Assembly: GCA_963812775.1 (NCBI GenBank)
Contig: CAWEWH010000005.1
Coordinates: 868,001-932,000, forward strand
DNA length: 64,000 bases
Source: CAWEWH01 sp963812775
GTDB taxonomy: Bacteria; Pseudomonadota; Alphaproteobacteria; Rhizobiales; Beijerinckiaceae
Direction: 5' to 3'
Shown here piece after piece: positions 61,173 to 64,000 of the stretch (position 1 is its first letter; the number at the start of each line of letters is the position of its first letter). The position numbers and the translations under genes were made by a program. Below the pieces are notes generated by a model. It was not told the DNA's origin. It ran no database searches and worked only from the letters and a program-made list of their open reading frames with translations.

Positions 61173-62723
61173 TCAGCGCACCAGCTCGGCGCCGCGTGCC
61201 GGCGGCGCCGCCATTTTGTCGCGCCGCCGTTCCACCGACGAGGGAATGCGCAGCGATTCACGATACTTGGCCACCGTTCGCCGGGCGATGTCGATGCCCG
61301 CATCCCGCAACTTGTGCACGATGGCATCGTCGGACAAGACGGCGGCGGCCGTTTCGCCGTCGATCATCTGGCGGATGCGGTGACGCACCGCCTCGGCCGA
61401 GTGCGCCTCCTCGCCCGGCGTGCCGGCGATGGAAGCCGAGAAGAAATATTTCATCTCGAAGGCGCCGCGGCTGGTGCCGATCGACTTGTTGGAGGTGACG
61501 CGCGACACCGTCAATTCGTGCATGCCGATGGCGTCGGCCACCGTCTTCAGGTTGAGGGGTCGCAGATGCTCGATGCCGTGGGCGAAGAAGCCGTCCTGCT
61601 GGCGCACGATCTCGGTCGCCACCTTGAGGATGGTCCTGGCGCGCTGCTCGAGGCTGCGCGTCAGCCAATTGGCCGTCTGCATGCATTCGGTGAGGAAGGT
61701 CTTCTCGGTGTCGTTCTTGGCCGCCCGCGACACGCGCGCGAAATAGGCCTGATTGACGAGGACGCGCGGCAGGGTCTCGTTGTTGAGCTCGATCAGCCAG
61801 GAGCCGTCCGCCGCGACGCGCACGAACACGTCCGGCACCAGGAGCTGCAGCGGCGCGCCCCCGAAGGCGCGGCCGGGCTTCGGCTCCAGGCTCTTCAGCT
61901 CCGACAGCATGTCGGCGAGGTCCTCGTCGTCGACGCCGCAGATGCGCTTCAGCGCCGCGTGGTCGCGCTTGGCCACGAGATCGAGCCGTCCGACCAACGC
62001 CGCCATGGCCGGGTCGAAACGGTCGCGCTCCTTGAGCTGGATGGCGAGACACTCGGCGAGATCGCGGGCGCCGATGCCCGGCGGATCGAAGCGCTGGACC
62101 TTGGCGAGGACGATCTCGACGAGCCCCGGCGGCGCCTCGAGCCGCGCCGCAATGGCGTCCGGGCCTTCGCCGAGATAGCCGGCCTCGTCGATGGCATCGA
62201 CGAGGTGGCGGCCGATGAGCCGTTCGGCCGGATCGGCGGTGGCAAGGTCGAGCTGGGCGAGGAGATGCTCGTGCAGGCTCACCTCGCGCGTCAGCGAGGC
62301 GGCGAAATCGGACGCGTCGTCGTCGAAACTGCCGCCTGAGACGCCGCTCCACACCGACGACGACACCGGCAGGGCGTCGGCCTGCGGGGCGGTGGCGGCG
62401 CGTGTCGCCGCGTCCTCGTCGAAGACGTTGTCGAGGTTGGTGTCGAGGTTTCGCTCGATGGCCTCGCGGCTGGTTTCGAGACCCTGCTCGAACCATTCGC
62501 CGGCCGTGCCGTTGAGGCCCGGCTCCGGAGCCTGCACTTCGACATCGGGGGGCGGCGGCTGGTCTTCGGCCCGTTCGAGCAGCGGGTTGCGCTCCAGCTC
62601 CTGGTCTACATACGACGCGAGCTCGACATGCGACAGCTGCAGCAGCTTTATGGCCTGCAGCAGTTGCGGCGTCATGACCAGGGCTTGCCCCTGGCGGATC
62701 TCGAGCCGTTGCGACAGCGCCAT
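61173..62723 (-). CDS. rpoN: RNA polymerase sigma-54 factor
   Basis: A 516-residue sigma-54 factor; ATG 62723 opens the conserved region I (ALSQRLEIRQGQALVMTPQLLQAIKLLQLS). An acidic region II follows. Region III contains the core-binding domain, the HTH (LKTVADAIGMHELTVSRVTSNK) and the RpoN box at the C-terminus (ARRTVAKYRESL). It directs nitrogen, motility and PHB-related promoters with enhancer-binding proteins. hpf and ptsN follow. Confidence 0.95.
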   Translation of the reverse strand: MALSQRLEIRQGQALVMTPQLLQAIKLLQLSHVELASYVDQELERNPLLERAEDQPPPPDVEVQAPEPGLNGTAGEWFEQGLETSREAIERNLDTNLDNVFDEDAATRAATAPQADALPVSSSVWSGVSGGSFDDDASDFAASLTREVSLHEHLLAQLDLATADPAERLIGRHLVDAIDEAGYLGEGPDAIAARLEAPPGLVEIVLAKVQRFDPPGIGARDLAECLAIQLKERDRFDPAMAALVGRLDLVAKRDHAALKRICGVDDEDLADMLSELKSLEPKPGRAFGGAPLQLLVPDVFVRVAADGSWLIELNNETLPRVLVNQAYFARVSRAAKNDTEKTFLTECMQTANWLTRSLEQRARTILKVATEIVRQQDGFFAHGIEHLRPLNLKTVADAIGMHELTVSRVTSNKSIGTSRGAFEMKYFFSASIAGTPGEEAHSAEAVRHRIRQMIDGETAAAVLSDDAIVHKLRDAGIDIARRTVAKYRESLRIPSSVERRRDKMAAPPARGAELVR

Positions 62724-62940
62724 CAGCGTGATCGGGTCCCCTCGGCGACTTCTGCGCCGTACGGCACGATTCTTGCTTTTTTCTTTCCGGATTACAATAC
62801 GGCATCGCCGCAAGGCGGCGGCCTGTGGACAAGCTGTGGGTCCCTAAGCCGTTCTGGCAGCAGGGGATTTCCGCTCGTCCCCGCGCGCCTCACGCCCATT
62901 GGCCGGTCCCAATGAATCGGCTCGCGCTGCAGAGGCCGAC

Positions 62941-63897
62941 TCAGAGGCGGAAATTCTCGCCGAGATAGAGGCGCCGCACGTCCGGGTGGTTGATGATGTC
63001 GTCCGCCTGGCCTTCCATCAGCACCTGGCCGGAATGGATGATGTAGCCGCGGTCGACGAGGCCGAGCGTCTCGCGGACATTGTGGTCGGTGATCAGCACG
63101 CCGATGCCGCGCCCGGTGAGCTGCCGGACGAGGTTCTGGATGTCGCCCACCGCGATCGGATCGATGCCCGCGAACGGCTCGTCGAGCAGCATGAAGGACG
63201 GCCGTCCGGCAAGCGCCCGGGCGATCTCGCAGCGCCGCCGCTCGCCGCCCGAAAGCGCAATCGACGGCGTCTTGCGCAGCCGGGCGATGTTGAACTCTTC
63301 GAGCAGCGCGTCGAGCTGGCGCTCGCGCGCCTTGCGGTTCGGCTCGACCACCTCGAGCACGGCGCGGATATTGTCCTCGACATTGAGGCCGCGGAAGATC
63401 GAGGCTTCCTGCGGAAGATAGCCGATGCCCATGCGGGCGCGCCGATACATGGGCAGATGCGTGATGTCGTGGCCGTCGAGGCTGATAAGGCCGCGATCGG
63501 CCGCCACAAGCCCGGTGATCATGTAGAAGATCGTCGTCTTGCCGGCGCCGTTCGGCCCGAGCAGCCCCACCGCCTCGCCTTCGCGCACGTAGAGCGCCGC
63601 GTCCTGCACGACGGCGCGGCCGCGATAGCTCTTCTGCAGTCCCTTGACGGCCAGGATGCCTTTTCCGCCGAAATCGCTCTGCGGTCCGCCGGCGGCGCGC
63701 TTGGCGGCGTTCGGAGGGCTCACCCGCTGCGCCGGCGCCGCCGCCGGGGGCGGCGCGAATGGCGCGCCCATATGGGCGGGCGGATCCGCCCGCCTCTCGT
63801 CGCGCGCCTGCGGCGCCGCCTCGGCCGCGTCGACGTCCCAGTCGCTTTCCGCACGGGCGACGCGGATCTGATTGCGGCGGCTGAGGGGGCTCTTCAC
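62941..63897 (-). CDS. lptB: LPS export ABC transporter ATP-binding protein LptB
   Basis: A 318-residue ATPase that drives LPS transport to the outer membrane. After an N-terminal Pro/Ala-rich extension of ~80 residues, the cassette has Walker A GPNGAGKTT, signature ALSGGERRR, Walker B FMLLDEPFAGID and H-loop ITDHNV. Start is GTG 63897; its TGA-like overlap with a short upstream frame is noted separately. The extension is longer than in enterobacteria. rpoN follows on the same strand. Confidence 0.93.
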   Translation of the reverse strand: MKSPLSRRNQIRVARAESDWDVDAAEAAPQARDERRADPPAHMGAPFAPPPAAAPAQRVSPPNAAKRAAGGPQSDFGGKGILAVKGLQKSYRGRAVVQDAALYVREGEAVGLLGPNGAGKTTIFYMITGLVAADRGLISLDGHDITHLPMYRRARMGIGYLPQEASIFRGLNVEDNIRAVLEVVEPNRKARERQLDALLEEFNIARLRKTPSIALSGGERRRCEIARALAGRPSFMLLDEPFAGIDPIAVGDIQNLVRQLTGRGIGVLITDHNVRETLGLVDRGYIIHSGQVLMEGQADDIINHPDVRRLYLGENFRL

Positions 63898-63999
63898 GAC
63901 GACGCTGGCAATGCGAGTGCGATGAACAGGGCTGCTTGGTAGCCGAGGCGGAGGGCGGCCACAATCGGTGTCGCGATCTCAGCCCGCATTCTCAATTCG
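63894..63999 (-). CDS. Partial frame upstream of lptB, running off the window
   Basis: An open minus-strand frame enters from beyond the window, contains RAEIATPIVAALRLGYQAALF and ends in a TGA that overlaps the lptB GTG. In this order lptA would be expected before lptB. The segment looks like a membrane or signal segment rather than an LptA C-terminus, so its identity is open. Confidence 0.3.
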   Translation of the reverse strand, partial: ELRMRAEIATPIVAALRLGYQAALFIALALPASS

Positions 64000-64000
64000 T

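Overview
The window comes from a GC-rich alphaproteobacterium, most likely of the order Hyphomicrobiales (Rhizobiales). The evidence is a RegB/RegA-type redox two-component pair, an intracellular PHA depolymerase, MmcB, DUF3597 and Yip1-type genes, the lptB-rpoN-hpf-ptsN block, an HWE-family histidine kinase, and rhizobial-style intergenic palindromes built around a 'catgatcccgaaaag' core. The window is chromosomal and dense with genes. I saw no rRNA, tRNA, CRISPR array or intact insertion sequence.

Layout. 0-7.4 kb: the end of a ComM/YifB ATPase gene, a zinc-ribbon/YcaQ fusion, a secreted caspase-FGE protein, an SRPBCC protein, a class III cyclase and an MltB-type lytic transglycosylase. 7.4-17.4 kb: an orphan LanC-like protein, a quinone-reductase-like MDR, a GFA protein, MBL hydrolase, ArfB, PBP1A-type penicillin-binding protein, an AraC regulator divergent from a SnoaL-like protein, a YgjP-type metallopeptidase and an SDR. 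17.4-30 kb: PHA depolymerase, an ABC-2 exporter, regB-regA with a duplicated regA 3' end enclosing a small gene, an AceE-like transketolase, an OprP porin, DUF3302, DUF3597, MmcB and Yip1 genes, then four intergenic palindromes. 30-34.5 kb: a large ABC-exporter-like protein without recognisable ATPase motifs, an MBL hydrolase and a frameshifted epimerase gene.

34.5-39.6 kb is a vitamin B12 uptake locus. A cobalamin riboswitch precedes a BtuB-like receptor gene, followed by a BtuC/FecCD permease gene and a BtuD-like ATPase gene; a BtuF-like binding-protein gene is divergent. Cobyric acid synthase (45-46.5 kb) suggests the cell also makes or remodels corrinoids. 39.7-47.7 kb: an HWE kinase, a heavily frameshifted flavodoxin-type gene, a two-subunit molybdenum hydroxylase, cobQ and an orphan PotF-like protein. 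47.7-55.2 kb is one dpp/opp-type peptide importer operon with two tandem paralogous binding-protein genes. 55.3-64 kb: an MDR, an enolase-superfamily enzyme, a small basic protein, class I fumarase, and ptsN, hpf, rpoN and lptB.

A cross-cutting feature is a set of reading-frame breaks in otherwise well-conserved genes: the transglycosylase 5' end, the epimerase, the flavodoxin-type gene, the dppF 5' end, one peptide-binding protein and hpf. Most are one- or two-base shifts. Some may be assembly errors, but the flavodoxin-type gene, with about five, looks like a real pseudogene. The observations most worth a second look are the duplicated regA end with its cargo, the ATPase-dead ABC-like protein beside an MBL hydrolase, and the two unusual domain fusions near the start.
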